NCBI GenBank assembly: GCA_903928015.1
Contig: CAIYPF010000038.1
Coordinates: forward strand, 1-51,587
DNA length: 51,587 bases
Direction: 5' to 3'
From: an uncultured Gammaproteobacteria bacterium
GTDB lineage: Bacteria; Pseudomonadota; Gammaproteobacteria; Pseudomonadales; UBA5518
Under the pieces are notes generated by a model. The model saw nothing but the letters and a program-made list of their open reading frames with translations, had not been told where the DNA came from and did not search any database. Of this stretch, positions 8,875-18,307 are shown piece after piece. Within the stretch, counting starts at the first letter, position 1, and each line of letters begins with the position of its first letter. The position numbers and the translations under genes were made by a program.

Positions 8875-9705
8875 ATGCGTCTGCAAGGCAAAGTGGCTGT
8901 GATCACGGGCGGTGCCAGCGGCATCGGTGCGGCATCGGTGAGCCGCTTCATCCAGGAAGGCGCGCGCGTCGTCATCGGCGATATACAGCGCGGCCCGGGC
9001 GAGGCCTTCGCGGCGCAGTTCGGCGACAAGGCTGCCTTCGCGGTCTGTGACGTCACCAAAGAAGAGCAGGTTGCGGCGCTGGTCGATCTGGCCGTGAGCC
9101 ATTTCGGGCAGCTGGACATCATGTTCAACAACGCCGGCATCGTGGGCGCGGTAGGCCCCGTCGACACCACGCCCGGCCCCGAGTGGAACCTCACCATCGA
9201 CATCCTGCTGAATGGCGTGTTCTATGGCATGAAGCACGCAGCACGCGTGATGAAGCCCCGTGGCACCGGCAGCATCATCAGCATGGCGAGCACCGCGGGC
9301 CTGATGGGCGGCCTCGGACCGCATGCCTATGCCGCCGCCAAGCACGCTGTGGTCGGCCTCACCAAGAACGTGGGCGCCGAGCTCTGCCGTTTCGGTATCC
9401 GCGTGAACGCCATCGCCGCCGCCTCCATGGCCACCCCTATGGTGGCTGCTGTTCTTACCGGTGACCCCGGCAATATCGAGGAGGCCAAGCGCATTCTGGC
9501 CGGCGCCTCGCCGCTGCGCGATCGCCCGGGCCTCGCCGAGGACGTGGCCAATGCCGCTCTCTGGCTGGCGAGTGACGAGTCCGGCTACACCAATGGCCAC
9601 ACGCTCACCACGGATGCAGGCATCACGGTGGGCGCCACGGCCACCGGGCCGAACTTTGCGGAGTACGCCCCCATGATCCGCGAAGCGGGTCGTACGGGCC
9701 TCTGA
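8875..9705 (+). CDS. SDR family oxidoreductase
   Basis: A 276-residue classical SDR: TGGASGIG (11-18), NNAG (85-88), Ser139, Tyr152 and Lys156 (YAAAK). A C-terminal extension after the usual end (TLTTDAGITVG) adds about 25 residues (GPNFAEYAPMIREAGRTGL). An AGAGGG Shine-Dalgarno precedes ATG 8875. It is the first gene of a plus-strand run to 16429 and is followed 29 bases later by a heme-PQQ dehydrogenase. A secondary-alcohol dehydrogenase role in the catabolism of a hydroxylated substrate is likely; the substrate is not known. Confidence 0.9.
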   Translation: MRLQGKVAVITGGASGIGAASVSRFIQEGARVVIGDIQRGPGEAFAAQFGDKAAFAVCDVTKEEQVAALVDLAVSHFGQLDIMFNNAGIVGAVGPVDTTPGPEWNLTIDILLNGVFYGMKHAARVMKPRGTGSIISMASTAGLMGGLGPHAYAAAKHAVVGLTKNVGAELCRFGIRVNAIAAASMATPMVAAVLTGDPGNIEEAKRILAGASPLRDRPGLAEDVANAALWLASDESGYTNGHTLTTDAGITVGATATGPNFAEYAPMIREAGRTGL

Positions 9706-9734
9706 GCACACTGGTCGCCACCTGGAGAACGTCG

Positions 9735-11603
9735 ATGTCCACACGTCTTTGCCTGCTGTTGCCCCTGCTTCTGGTGGCGGCCTGTTCCCGCGAGGCGGCC
9801 GCGCCGCCCCCTGCGCCGGTTGCTGCCCCCGAGCCCGCTGTCGCGGCCGCGCCCGCCGTCTCTGGCGAGGCTGTCTACGCTGCGCACTGCGCGCAGTGCC
9901 ACGAGGGTCAGGCGGCACGCGCACCTCACCGCACCATTGCCGGCCTGATGGCGCCGCACCGCATCGTTGCGGCGCTGGAATCCGGCGTGATGATGGAGCA
10001 GGGCAAGGGTCTGTCGCCGGCCGACCGCCGCGCTGTGGCGGAGTTCCTCACCGGAGCGCCCTACAGGGAGCCCGCGCCACTCTCGGCGGCACTTTCATGT
10101 CCCGCCGGCAGCAGCAACTTCGACGCTGACGCCACGCCTGATGTCAGCGGCTGGGGCGTGGACCCGGGCAACAGCCATTTCTATCCGGCCGCCGTGGCCG
10201 GCCTCGACAAGGCGAAGGTGCCCGCGCTGAAGCTCAAGTGGAGCTTCGCCTTTCCCGATGCCATCCGCGCGCGCTCGCAGCCCGTGCTGGGCGGCGGAGC
10301 GCTCTACGTGGGCAGCCACGACGGCACCGTCTATGCGCTCGACCGTCTGAACGGTTGCATCCGTTGGATCTTCAAGGCCTCGGCCGAAGTGCGCAACGGG
10401 ATCGTGCTGGACAGCTGGACCCGCGGAGATTCGTCGGCGTCCCCCGGCCTTTACTTCGGTGACCTGAGCGGCAACGTTTATTCGCTGGACGCCCGCACGG
10501 GTGCGCTGCGCTGGCGCGATCGCCCGGACGACCACCCCAGCCTCACCATCACGGCATCGCCCGTGCGTTTCGAGGATGGCGTGTTCTTCGCGCTTTCCGC
10601 GCTCGAAGTCACCGCTGCCGCGAATCCCGACTATGCCTGCTGCACTTTCCGCGGCGGCGTTATCGGCTACGACGCTGCCACCGGCAAGCGCCGCTGGCTC
10701 TCCCGCGTGATCGAGAAAACCCCCGAGCCGTCGGGCTCGCTGCCGAACGGCACCAAGACGATTGCCCCTTCCGGCGCGCCGGTCTGGGGCACGCCCTCGC
10801 TCGATGTGAAGCGCCGCCGTCTCTACCTCGGCACGGGAGAGAACTACTCCTCGCCGGCGGATGACCGCAGCGACGCGATCTTCGCGATGGACATCGACAG
10901 CGGGAAGATCCTATGGCACTGGCAGGCCACGGCAGGGGATGCCTGGAACATGGGCTGCGAGACCGCAGACCGTGCCGCCTGCCCGCCCGAGAACGGCCCC
11001 GATTACGACTTCGGCGCCGCCACTGTGCTGGCAGGCGACGTTTTGCTCGCAGGCCAGAAATCCGCCGAGGTACACGCACTCGATCCCGCCACCGGCAAAG
11101 TCCTCTGGCAGCGCAAGCTCGGCCGCGGCGGCATCCAGGGCGGCGTGCACTTCGGCATGAGCGTCGAGGGCGACACGCTCTTCGCGCCGATCTCGGACTT
11201 CTTCGGTGGCCCGCGCTGGCCGGGCGAGGCCAAGCCCGGGCTCTATGCGCTCGATATCCGCACGGGCGAGATCCGCTGGAACCAGCCATCGCCGGATGTC
11301 TGCGCCGGCCGGCCTTTCTGCAACCCGGGCATCTCCGCGGCCATCGCCGGCATTCCCGGCGTGGTCTTCGCGGGCAGCATGGACGGGCGCATGCGCGCCC
11401 ACGACAGCGCCACGGGAGCGGTGATCTGGGAATTCGATTCCGCGCGGGACTTCGACGCCCTCGGCGGCGTTCCGGCGCGCGGCGGCTCCTTCGGGGGCGG
11501 CGCGGCACCGGTCTTCAAGGACGGCATGATGTATCTCATGTCCGGCTACGGCATCTACAACCACATGCCCGGCAACGTGCTGCTCGCCTTCGCTGCAGAC
11601 TGA
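9735..11603 (+). CDS. Heme c-PQQ dehydrogenase lipoprotein (polyvinyl-alcohol-dehydrogenase-like)
   Basis: A 622-residue protein. It begins with a lipoprotein signal (LLLVAAC, Cys17) and a Pro/Ala-rich linker, then a small cytochrome c domain with C52-A-Q-C55-H56, then an eight-bladed PQQ propeller with repeated tryptophan docking strands (for example TGALRW, SGKILWHW, TGKVLWQRKL). Adjacent cysteines C302-C303 (DYACCTFRGG) match the vicinal disulfide seen near PQQ. An N-terminal heme followed by the propeller is the order of polyvinyl alcohol dehydrogenase, not of type II alcohol dehydrogenases, where heme is C-terminal. It probably oxidises an alcohol in the periplasm and passes electrons to a cytochrome. 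The real substrate need not be PVA; no oxidised-PVA hydrolase is adjacent. Confidence 0.85.
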   Translation: MSTRLCLLLPLLLVAACSREAAAPPPAPVAAPEPAVAAAPAVSGEAVYAAHCAQCHEGQAARAPHRTIAGLMAPHRIVAALESGVMMEQGKGLSPADRRAVAEFLTGAPYREPAPLSAALSCPAGSSNFDADATPDVSGWGVDPGNSHFYPAAVAGLDKAKVPALKLKWSFAFPDAIRARSQPVLGGGALYVGSHDGTVYALDRLNGCIRWIFKASAEVRNGIVLDSWTRGDSSASPGLYFGDLSGNVYSLDARTGALRWRDRPDDHPSLTITASPVRFEDGVFFALSALEVTAAANPDYACCTFRGGVIGYDAATGKRRWLSRVIEKTPEPSGSLPNGTKTIAPSGAPVWGTPSLDVKRRRLYLGTGENYSSPADDRSDAIFAMDIDSGKILWHWQATAGDAWNMGCETADRAACPPENGPDYDFGAATVLAGDVLLAGQKSAEVHALDPATGKVLWQRKLGRGGIQGGVHFGMSVEGDTLFAPISDFFGGPRWPGEAKPGLYALDIRTGEIRWNQPSPDVCAGRPFCNPGISAAIAGIPGVVFAGSMDGRMRAHDSATGAVIWEFDSARDFDALGGVPARGGSFGGGAAPVFKDGMMYLMSGYGIYNHMPGNVLLAFAAD

Positions 11604-11625
11604 ACATCAGATAAAGGGAACCATC

Positions 11626-12039
11626 ATGGACACCGCACTGAAACTCGAAGCCCACGAACTGCTGTCCCGCGCCGCCTACGCGCTCGATGAGCACGCGCTG
11701 GAGATGCTGGGCGATTGCTTTGCCCCCGAGGCCGACTTCCATCTGCAGATCGCGGGTGCGCCCCCGATCCCGGCTTTCGTGGGACACACGGCCATCATGG
11801 GCCTCTTCAGTGGCGCGATGGCCGCGCAAACCGACAAGCGCCGGCACGTGGTGTCCAACATTTTCTTCGACGAAGCGGGCGACGCCACCTGCCGCGTATT
11901 CTCCAACCTCACGCTCTTCGGCACCGAGAACGGCGTGATCCGCCTGATCTGCGCCGGTTTGTACCGTGACCGTCTGGTGCGCCGTGACGGGCGCTGGCTC
12001 ATCACCGAGCGTCGTCTCGAACTCGATCTGTCGTACTGA
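11626..12039 (+). CDS. SnoaL-like protein (ring-hydroxylating oxygenase beta-subunit-like)
   Basis: A 137-residue protein with the SnoaL_4 pattern: LLSRAAYALDEHALEML helix, CFAPEADFHLQIAG strand, AIMGLFSGAMAA, RRHVVSNIFFDE, and a C-terminal WLITERRLELDLSY. An AAAGGGA Shine-Dalgarno lies about 7 bases before ATG 11626. Proteins of this type include small subunits of Rieske dioxygenases; a Rieske alpha subunit lies 2.5 kb downstream in the same operon (14509), so it is a plausible beta subunit, although beta subunits are usually adjacent and about 160-180 residues. An isomerase or dehydratase role is the alternative. Confidence 0.75.
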   Translation: MDTALKLEAHELLSRAAYALDEHALEMLGDCFAPEADFHLQIAGAPPIPAFVGHTAIMGLFSGAMAAQTDKRRHVVSNIFFDEAGDATCRVFSNLTLFGTENGVIRLICAGLYRDRLVRRDGRWLITERRLELDLSY

Positions 12040-12048
12040 GTCGCGCGC

Positions 12049-13590
12049 ATGAACATCGGTTTCATTCCTGCGAAGCAGGCGGCGCTGGCTCCCTGGCGCA
12101 CCGCCGTGATCGACGTTCCGGCCGGACGGCGCATCAGCTTCGGGGAACTCGACACCCGCGTGCGCCGTCTCGGCAACGGGCTCTGCGGACTTGCGGGCGT
12201 GGAGCGCGGCGCCCGCGTCGCCATCCTCGCCAAGAACTGCATCGAATACCTGGAACTGATGTTCGCCTGCGCTCGCGTGGGCCTCATCGCGCAGCCCCTG
12301 AACTGGCGGCTCGCGCTGCCCGAGATGGAAAAGATCGTGCGCGGCGGCGAGCCGATGGTCTTTGCCTCTTCCGCGGAATTCCGTGCGGACCGGAATGCCT
12401 TGCAGGGTCTGGTTGATCTGCCGCACTGGCTTGAATTCGGTGCGGGAGCCGACGGCTCCTACGAATCCCTCCTCGCCGCTGCGAGCGAGGACGAGCCTGC
12501 CGTGAGCGGCCTCGTGGGCGGGCACGATCCCATGCTGATCCTCTACACGGGCGGCACCACGGGCGAGTCCAAGGGCGCGCTCCACTCGCACCACAGCCTC
12601 TACATGGGGATGCTCAACCAGACGGTTGCCGAGCGCGTGGTGCCCACCGACGTCTACATGCTCACGGGCCAGATGTTCCACATCCCGGTGGGGCTCGCGA
12701 TCAACTACATGGCCCACGGCTGCCCCGTGGTGCTGGTGAACTTCGAGGCGCGCCAGGCGCTGGAACTCATCCAGGAAGAAAAAGTCTCGGCCTTCCTCGG
12801 CATCACCACGATGCTGAACTGGATGATGGCGGTGGAGAACTTCGGCTCCTACAACCTGAAGAGCCTGCGCAACATCCAGTACGGCGGGGGCCCCATGCCG
12901 GCCTCCGTGGTGCGCGCCGCCCTCGAGGCCTTCCCCTGCACGCTGATACAGGGCTACGGCCAGACCGAAGGCATGACCATGACCTTCCTCTCTCAGGAAG
13001 ACCACGCGGGCGCCGTGCGCGGTGATCGCCCCGAGCGGCTGCGTTCCTGCGGGCGCGAAGGTTTCGTCACGCGTGTGCAACTGCTGGACGCGAACGGCCG
13101 GCCAGTGCCGCGTGACGGCAAGACCACCGGCGAGATCGTCGTGCGCTCAGAGGCGAACATGCTCGGCTACTGGCGCCGCCCCGACCTCACGGCGCAGACC
13201 ATCCGCGACGGCTGGATGTGGACGGGTGATGTCGCCTACTGGGACACCGAGGGCTACGTCTACATCGTCGATCGCGCCAAGGACATGATCATCTCGGGTG
13301 GCGAGAACATCTATTCCACGCAGGTCGAGAACGCCATCCACCGCCACCCGGCCGTGCTCGAATCCGCGGTGATCGGCGTTCCCGATCCGGAGTGGGGCGA
13401 GAGCGTGAAGGCTGTGGTCGTGCTCAAACCCGGCATGAGCGCCACCGAGCAGGAAATCATCGACGAGGCCAAGCGCCACCTCGCCTCCTACCAGAAGCCG
13501 AAATCGGTGTCCTTCGTCGACAGCCTGCCCAAGGCGCCCACCGGCAAGATCCTCAAGCGCGAACTGCGCAAGCTCTACGACGGAAGCTGA
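12049..13590 (+). CDS. Acyl-CoA synthetase / AMP-dependent ligase
   Basis: A 513-residue ANL-superfamily enzyme. Visible are the phosphate-binding loop YTGGTTGESKGA (166-177), GYGQTEG, the WTGDVAYWD motif, DRAKDMIISGGENIYS and the C-terminal catalytic lysine Lys500 in PTGKILKREL. It activates a carboxylic acid to its CoA thioester in two steps through an acyl-AMP. It starts 9 bases after the SnoaL gene and its stop is 1 base from the next start, so it is clearly in an operon. The neighbouring hotdog hydratases suggest the CoA ester is then (de)hydrated. Chain length and substrate class cannot be determined. Confidence 0.92.
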   Translation: MNIGFIPAKQAALAPWRTAVIDVPAGRRISFGELDTRVRRLGNGLCGLAGVERGARVAILAKNCIEYLELMFACARVGLIAQPLNWRLALPEMEKIVRGGEPMVFASSAEFRADRNALQGLVDLPHWLEFGAGADGSYESLLAAASEDEPAVSGLVGGHDPMLILYTGGTTGESKGALHSHHSLYMGMLNQTVAERVVPTDVYMLTGQMFHIPVGLAINYMAHGCPVVLVNFEARQALELIQEEKVSAFLGITTMLNWMMAVENFGSYNLKSLRNIQYGGGPMPASVVRAALEAFPCTLIQGYGQTEGMTMTFLSQEDHAGAVRGDRPERLRSCGREGFVTRVQLLDANGRPVPRDGKTTGEIVVRSEANMLGYWRRPDLTAQTIRDGWMWTGDVAYWDTEGYVYIVDRAKDMIISGGENIYSTQVENAIHRHPAVLESAVIGVPDPEWGESVKAVVVLKPGMSATEQEIIDEAKRHLASYQKPKSVSFVDSLPKAPTGKILKRELRKLYDGS

Positions 13591-13591
13591 G

Positions 13592-14047
13592 ATGTCGAAC
13601 CTCCTCTCACCGGAACTGCTCGCCAACATCGGCAAGACCTCGCCGCCGCGCCTCGAGCTCGTGACGCGCAAGGACATCCGCAAATACGCCATCGCCACGC
13701 AGCAGCGCGATCGCCGCTTCCTGGACGGTGACGAAGCGCCGCCGATGTTCTATCTGGCGCTTTTCTGGCCCGTGCCCGACAACGGGCAGCTGAGCCCCGA
13801 TGGCGTGGCCGTCGATCCGCTGCTGCCGGAGTTTCCGTTGAAACGCGCCATGGCCGGCGGCCTGAAGATCGAGTACCACCGCGATATCCACCCCGGTGAT
13901 GTGCTGCAGGCCACGCGCGAACTCTGCGCCATCTACCAGAAAGACGGCTCATCCGGGCCGCTGATCTTCTACGAGATCCTCATGCGCGTGGTGAACGAGC
14001 GCGGCGAGCCGGTGGTCACGGAAAAGACCACGAGGATCCTGCGATGA
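13592..14047 (+). CDS. MaoC-type hydratase, N-terminal half (FAS1-like dehydratase domain)
   Basis: A 151-residue hotdog-fold protein of the MaoC_dehydrat_N / FAS1-like dehydratase type: RLELVTRKDIRKYAIATQQ near the N-terminus, FPLKRAMAGGLKIEYHRDIH and HPGDVLQATREL in the central helix and strands. This half is usually the non-catalytic partner of a two-hotdog enoyl-CoA hydratase. Its stop overlaps the next start by 4 bases (ATGA), and the next gene encodes the catalytic half, so the pair very likely forms one heterodimeric hydratase, like HTD2-type enzymes. It would hydrate enoyl-CoA made from the acid activated by the preceding ligase. Confidence 0.85.
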   Translation: MSNLLSPELLANIGKTSPPRLELVTRKDIRKYAIATQQRDRRFLDGDEAPPMFYLALFWPVPDNGQLSPDGVAVDPLLPEFPLKRAMAGGLKIEYHRDIHPGDVLQATRELCAIYQKDGSSGPLIFYEILMRVVNERGEPVVTEKTTRILR

Positions 14048-14472
14048 GCACACCAGCCGTACCCGACATCGACACGCTGGAGCCCGGGCAACTGCTGCCC
14101 GTGCGCGAGTTTCACGCCGACACCGTGCATCTGTTCCAGTACAACGCCGTGCTGTGGAATTCGCACCGCATCCACTTCGACTACCCGTACGCCCGCGAGG
14201 CCGAGGGCTACCCCGCACTGGTCATGGCGGGCCCGCAGCTGGGAGACTGGATGCACCAGTGCGTCACCGACTGGCTTGGCGGCAAGGGCCGCCTGTGCAG
14301 CATGGAATACTCCAACCGTCGCGCTGCCTTTGTGGGCGATACGCTGCGATCCACTGGCACGGTACAGGCGGTAGATCGCAGCAGTGGCGAGGTGACGATC
14401 GCCGTCGCCATCGTCAACCAGAACGGCGAGGTGCTGGCTCCCGGCACCGCTGTCGCCGTCCTCGCGCCCTGA
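14044..14472 (+). CDS. MaoC-type hydratase, catalytic hotdog half
   Basis: A 142-residue hotdog-fold protein. NSHRIHFDYPYARE (about 38-51) carries the Asp/His-type hydratase motif, followed by EGYPALVMAGPQLGDWMHQ in the hotdog helix. It overlaps the preceding gene by 4 bases and probably pairs with it as the catalytic subunit of an enoyl-CoA hydratase/dehydratase. A good Shine-Dalgarno region (AGAGGAAAGGA) separates it from the Rieske gene downstream. The split arrangement is common in steroid and fatty-acid-like side-chain catabolism in actinobacteria and proteobacteria, but the substrate here is not known. Confidence 0.85.
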   Translation: MSTPAVPDIDTLEPGQLLPVREFHADTVHLFQYNAVLWNSHRIHFDYPYAREAEGYPALVMAGPQLGDWMHQCVTDWLGGKGRLCSMEYSNRRAAFVGDTLRSTGTVQAVDRSSGEVTIAVAIVNQNGEVLAPGTAVAVLAP

Positions 14473-14508
14473 AACGTATCGTCCCACCCGGAAGAGGAAA
14501 GGACCGCC

Positions 14509-15867
14509 ATGAAGTTCGACTACGAGACCGGCATCGTCGTGAACCCGCTCGCCCCCGCCGATTCGCTGGAGGCAAAGCAGCCTTACATCGACAACGGCAC
14601 CGGCGTACGTGGCAAGGACTGCTATTTCAGCCGCGAGGCCATGCAGCAGGAATGGGATCGGCTCTGGCCGCGTGCCTGGCTGATCGCCGGCGTGAGCTCC
14701 GACGCGCCCGCCGAGGGGGATTACTTTCTCTTCGATATCGGCAACGAGTCGATCATCGTGGCCCGCACGGCAAACGGCCTGAAGGCGCACTACAACGTCT
14801 GCCCGCACCGCGGCAGCCGCCTGGTACGCGCCGAGCGTGGCAGCCGCGCGCGGTTCATCTGTCCCTTCCACAGCTGGAAGTTCGACCTCGAGGGCAAGCT
14901 GCTCGCGATCACGGACCGCGAGACCTTCCGCGAGGAAGTGATCTGCCACGAGCCTGGTCTCACGGCCGTGGCCTGCGAGGAACACGCGGGCATCGTCTTC
15001 GTCTCGATGCGCGATGATCCGCCGCCGCTCGTGGAGTGGCTGGGCCTGCCGAAGGGCTACCTCGAGCGCTATCGCATCGACCGGATGAAAGTCGTGCGGC
15101 ACGTGCGTACCGAGTGGGCCGCCAACTGGAAAGTGGGCGTCGAGGCCTTCTACGAAACCTATCACCTGCACTGCGTGCACCCGGAGACCCGCGGTGTGAT
15201 GTCCGATCTGCGCGTGCAATGCGATCTCTACCCCAACGGCGCGAGCCGGATGATCGTGCCCATCGGCGAGATGACCCCGCGCATCGCCGATCAGGACACG
15301 CTGAACGACGGGTTGCGGATGATGCTGGCCGATGTGGGCCTCGATCCGGGTGCCTTCGAGGGCCGGGCCCGCGAGGTGCGTCCGGCCATACAGCAGGCCA
15401 AGCGGGAGCGTGCTTCAAGGCTGGGCCAGGACTACTCGGAATTCGTCGACGGCCAGCTCACCGACAGCTGGGCCACGGGCATCTTCCCGAACGTGCAGAT
15501 CGGATGTCACCCGGAGGGCGTGTTCCTCATGCGATTCCTCCCGCACGAGACCGATCCCGAGCGTTTCTGGTACGACACCATGACGCTGGTGGCGCCCTGC
15601 GATCACCCGGATTACAAGGTGCCGGACTGGATGGGCCTGCCCGAGGGCACCGACACCAGCGGCCGTACGCGGCCCCTGTGCGAGGTGTTCACGCTGGGGC
15701 AGGACGGAAACCTCGGACTGGTCCTCGGGCAGGATTCGGAGTTGTTGCCGGTGGTCCAGCGGGGCATGCGCTCGCGGGGATTCAAGCACCAGCTCTGGAG
15801 CGAGCAGGAACAGAGACTTCGCCATTTCCACTCGGAACTGGCGCGCTACCTCGAGGGGGAGAAATAA
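14509..15867 (+). CDS. Rieske non-heme iron oxygenase, alpha subunit
   Basis: A 452-residue ring-hydroxylating oxygenase alpha subunit. The Rieske [2Fe-2S] ligands are Cys98, His100 (CPHRG), Cys118 and His121 (CPFHSWKF). The mononuclear iron site is seen in EAFYETYHLHCVHPE with His219 and His224; the third ligand, an Asp, would lie in the C-terminal half. It needs a reductase and often a ferredoxin, neither of which is in this window. It is preceded by a strong Shine-Dalgarno and followed 1 base later by the CMD-family gene. It hydroxylates an unactivated or aromatic carbon; the substrate is unknown. Confidence 0.92.
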   Translation: MKFDYETGIVVNPLAPADSLEAKQPYIDNGTGVRGKDCYFSREAMQQEWDRLWPRAWLIAGVSSDAPAEGDYFLFDIGNESIIVARTANGLKAHYNVCPHRGSRLVRAERGSRARFICPFHSWKFDLEGKLLAITDRETFREEVICHEPGLTAVACEEHAGIVFVSMRDDPPPLVEWLGLPKGYLERYRIDRMKVVRHVRTEWAANWKVGVEAFYETYHLHCVHPETRGVMSDLRVQCDLYPNGASRMIVPIGEMTPRIADQDTLNDGLRMMLADVGLDPGAFEGRAREVRPAIQQAKRERASRLGQDYSEFVDGQLTDSWATGIFPNVQIGCHPEGVFLMRFLPHETDPERFWYDTMTLVAPCDHPDYKVPDWMGLPEGTDTSGRTRPLCEVFTLGQDGNLGLVLGQDSELLPVVQRGMRSRGFKHQLWSEQEQRLRHFHSELARYLEGEK

Positions 15868-15868
15868 C

Positions 15869-16429
15869 ATGCCAAGAGTCCAGGTCCCCGACGACTTCGC
15901 CGCCGATCCCTCGAGCTATGTGTGGGGCATGGTCCCCGAGATCGGTGCGGCGGCAGGTGCCTTCAGCCGCGCGGTCTACGAGAACTCGCTGTTGTCGCAC
16001 CGCGAGATGGAAGCCGGCCGCATGCGCACGGCGCAGATCAACGGCTGCAAGCTCTGCCTCGGCATGCGCGCCGGGCGCGATCTGGCCGGTCACCTCGCGC
16101 GCTCGGGTGGCAACCCGGAAAAAGCCGTGAGCGAGCGCGGTGATCCCGCGCCCGATGAGGAGTTCTACGCGCAGGTTGCCAACTGGCGCGCGTGGGCTGG
16201 CTTCAGCGCCCGGGAGAAACTGGTGATCGAATACGCCGATCGACTGGGCAGCGCGCCGCAGTCGATGGACGAGGACGAGTCCTTCTGGCAGCAGATGCAC
16301 GCACACTTCAGCGATGCCGAGATCGTCGACATGACCTTCGGCATCGGCTCGTGGATGGCGCTTGGCCGCCTCACGCACGTCCTGGAACTTGACGGCGTGT
16401 GCATGCCGACGATGCCCTCGAGCACCTGA
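15869..16429 (+). CDS. Carboxymuconolactone decarboxylase family protein (AhpD-like)
   Basis: A 186-residue alpha-helical protein. The redox pair is Cys60 and Cys63 in INGCKLCLGMRAGRD. The His normally found four residues after the second Cys in AhpD-type CxxCxxxH is Arg67 here, so peroxidase chemistry may be altered. A GGGGGAGA Shine-Dalgarno overlaps the end of the Rieske gene. It is the last gene of the operon. In oxygenase operons such proteins may remove peroxides or act as decarboxylases; the choice cannot be made from sequence. Confidence 0.85.
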   Translation: MPRVQVPDDFAADPSSYVWGMVPEIGAAAGAFSRAVYENSLLSHREMEAGRMRTAQINGCKLCLGMRAGRDLAGHLARSGGNPEKAVSERGDPAPDEEFYAQVANWRAWAGFSAREKLVIEYADRLGSAPQSMDEDESFWQQMHAHFSDAEIVDMTFGIGSWMALGRLTHVLELDGVCMPTMPSST

Positions 16430-16575
16430 CGCAGGCGATGTCGCGGCGGAGCTTCCCTCGCCCCGAAAGGCAGAGCCCGCCGTCTTGCACAACACGCGCG
16501 CTTGCCGTCATCCTCCGTCCCGGGCTCGCAGGATGGCGTCCGCCCGTTTCCCGTTGACCCGGCAGCCGAGTACCT

Positions 16576-18303
16576 ATGCCCGCAGCAGCTTTCCCCCCCG
16601 ATGAAGCAGAGCGCCTCGCCGCACTTCAGGCCTACGAGATCCTCGACACCGACCCGGAAGAGGCTTTCGATGAGCTGACGCGTCTGGCGGCAAAAATCTG
16701 CGGCACCCCGATCGTGCTTGTGAGCCTGGTCGACGAGGACCGGCAGTGGTTCAAATCCCGTATGGGGCTCGATGTGGACTCCACGCCGCGCGAGTCCTCG
16801 TTCTGTGCACATGCCATCCTCGATCAGCAGCACGTGCTGACGGTTCCCGATGCCAGCAAGGATCCGCGTTTCGCGGACAACCCGCTGGTAACCGGTGACT
16901 TCCACCTCCGTTTCTACGCGGGAGCACCGCTGGTCACGCCCACCGGCCATGCGCTCGGCGCCATCTGCGCGATCGACCGCGTGCCGCGGGAGCTCGACCC
17001 TGCGCAGCGCGAGGCCTTGCAGATCATCGGCCGCCAGATCATCGCCCAGATGGAGTTGCGCAAAGGGCTGGTGCTGATGCGCAGGCAGGTAGAGCAGGAG
17101 ATCGCCGGGCGCCGGCAGGCGGAGTCCGCGCGCGAACTGGCCACGGCGGCGGCGCAAGCCCGTTCCGAATTCCTCGCCATGATGAGTCACGAGTTGCGCA
17201 CGCCCATGAACGGCGTGATCGGCATGGCCGCGCTGATGCAGGGCACCGATCTCGACGACGAGCAGCGCGACTACCTCGAGACCATCCGCCTGAGCGGCGA
17301 TGCGCTGCTTGCTGTCATCAACGACATTCTCGATTTCTCCCGCATAGATGCGGGCCAGATGCCCATGGAGCAAGTGCCTCTGGAGCCGCGCCGTGTAGCC
17401 GACGACGCGCTGGAGATGGTGATCGCGCGGGCGGGTGCCAAGGGGCTCAGGCTGCGCATCCAGTCAGATACCACGGTGCCGCGGCGCGTGCTGGGAGATG
17501 CCATGCGCCTGCGGCAGGTGCTGCTCAATCTTCTCGACAACGCCATCAAATTCACCGATGCCGGCGAGGTGCTGCTGCGCATCGGCAGCGCCGGGCCCGA
17601 CATGCTCCGCATCGACGTAAGCGATACCGGCATCGGCATATCCGAGGCGGGCATCAGCAGGCTGTTCGCGCCTTTCTCGCAGGTCGACCCCTCCATGACC
17701 CGCAGCTACGGTGGCACGGGTCTGGGTCTGGTGATCTGCAAGCGCCTCGTGGAGTTGATGGGCGGCCAGATCGGCGTGACAAGCGAGCCTGGACGTGGCA
17801 CGACATTCCAGTTCACGGTGCGCGCGCCGGCCTGTAGCGAGACCGCCGAGGCGGGTCTGGTCGCGTCGAGGCCTGCAGCTGCAGAACTCGATCGTGGCAC
17901 TGCGGAGCGTTTCCCCGCCCGCATCCTTCTGGTCGAAGACAACGCCATCAACCAGAAGCTCGCGCTGAAAGTGCTGGAGCGCATGGGCTACCCGGCAGAC
18001 CTTGCCGGCAACGGCATTGCCGCGCTGCAGGCACTGGAGCGCCAGAGCTACGACATCGTTCTGATGGATATCCACATGCCCCAGATGGACGGGCTCGATG
18101 CCACCCGCGAGATCCGTCTGCGCGGCGCAGGCAGCAGTACGTCCCCGTGGATCATCGCCATGACCGCCGACGCGATGCAGGGAGATCGGGAGCGCTGCCT
18201 CGACGCCGGCATGAACGACTACATCGCCAAACCCATGCAGTTGCAGGCGGTGCAGGAAGCGATAGCGGCCTGGGGCACGCGCAGCAGGCACCGCGTACGC
18301 TGA
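16576..18303 (+). CDS. Soluble hybrid histidine kinase: GAF-HisKA-HATPase-REC
   Basis: A 575-residue protein without membrane segments. A GAF domain (about 20-165) has the [22 protein letters not shown] ending. A short coiled coil leads to HisKA with [10 protein letters not shown] (phospho-acceptor His205). The HATPase has the N box LLDNAIKF (Asn322), G1 DTGIG and G2 GGTGLGL. A REC domain follows from about 448 ([10 protein letters not shown]) with phospho-Asp498 ([10 protein letters not shown]). It senses a cytoplasmic ligand or redox state and would pass phosphate to an HPt or response regulator encoded elsewhere. It is downstream of the catabolic operon and convergent with a small membrane protein gene. 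Confidence 0.93.
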   Translation: MPAAAFPPDEAERLAALQAYEILDTDPEEAFDELTRLAAKICGTPIVLVSLVDEDRQWFKSRMGLDVDSTPRESSFCAHAILDQQHVLTVPDASKDPRFADNPLVTGDFHLRFYAGAPLVTPTGHALGAICAIDRVPRELDPAQREALQIIGRQIIAQMELRKGLVLMRRQVEQEIAGRRQAESARELATAAAQARSEFLAMMSHELRTPMNGVIGMAALMQGTDLDDEQRDYLETIRLSGDALLAVINDILDFSRIDAGQMPMEQVPLEPRRVADDALEMVIARAGAKGLRLRIQSDTTVPRRVLGDAMRLRQVLLNLLDNAIKFTDAGEVLLRIGSAGPDMLRIDVSDTGIGISEAGISRLFAPFSQVDPSMTRSYGGTGLGLVICKRLVELMGGQIGVTSEPGRGTTFQFTVRAPACSETAEAGLVASRPAAAELDRGTAERFPARILLVEDNAINQKLALKVLERMGYPADLAGNGIAALQALERQSYDIVLMDIHMPQMDGLDATREIRLRGAGSSTSPWIIAMTADAMQGDRERCLDAGMNDYIAKPMQLQAVQEAIAAWGTRSRHRVR

Positions 18304-18307
18304 GGCC

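Noticed and set aside
9735..11603. Assignment as a true polyvinyl alcohol dehydrogenase (pvaA)
   Set aside because: The heme-first layout and Cys pair fit, but no oxidised-PVA hydrolase or cytochrome partner is adjacent, so the substrate is left open.
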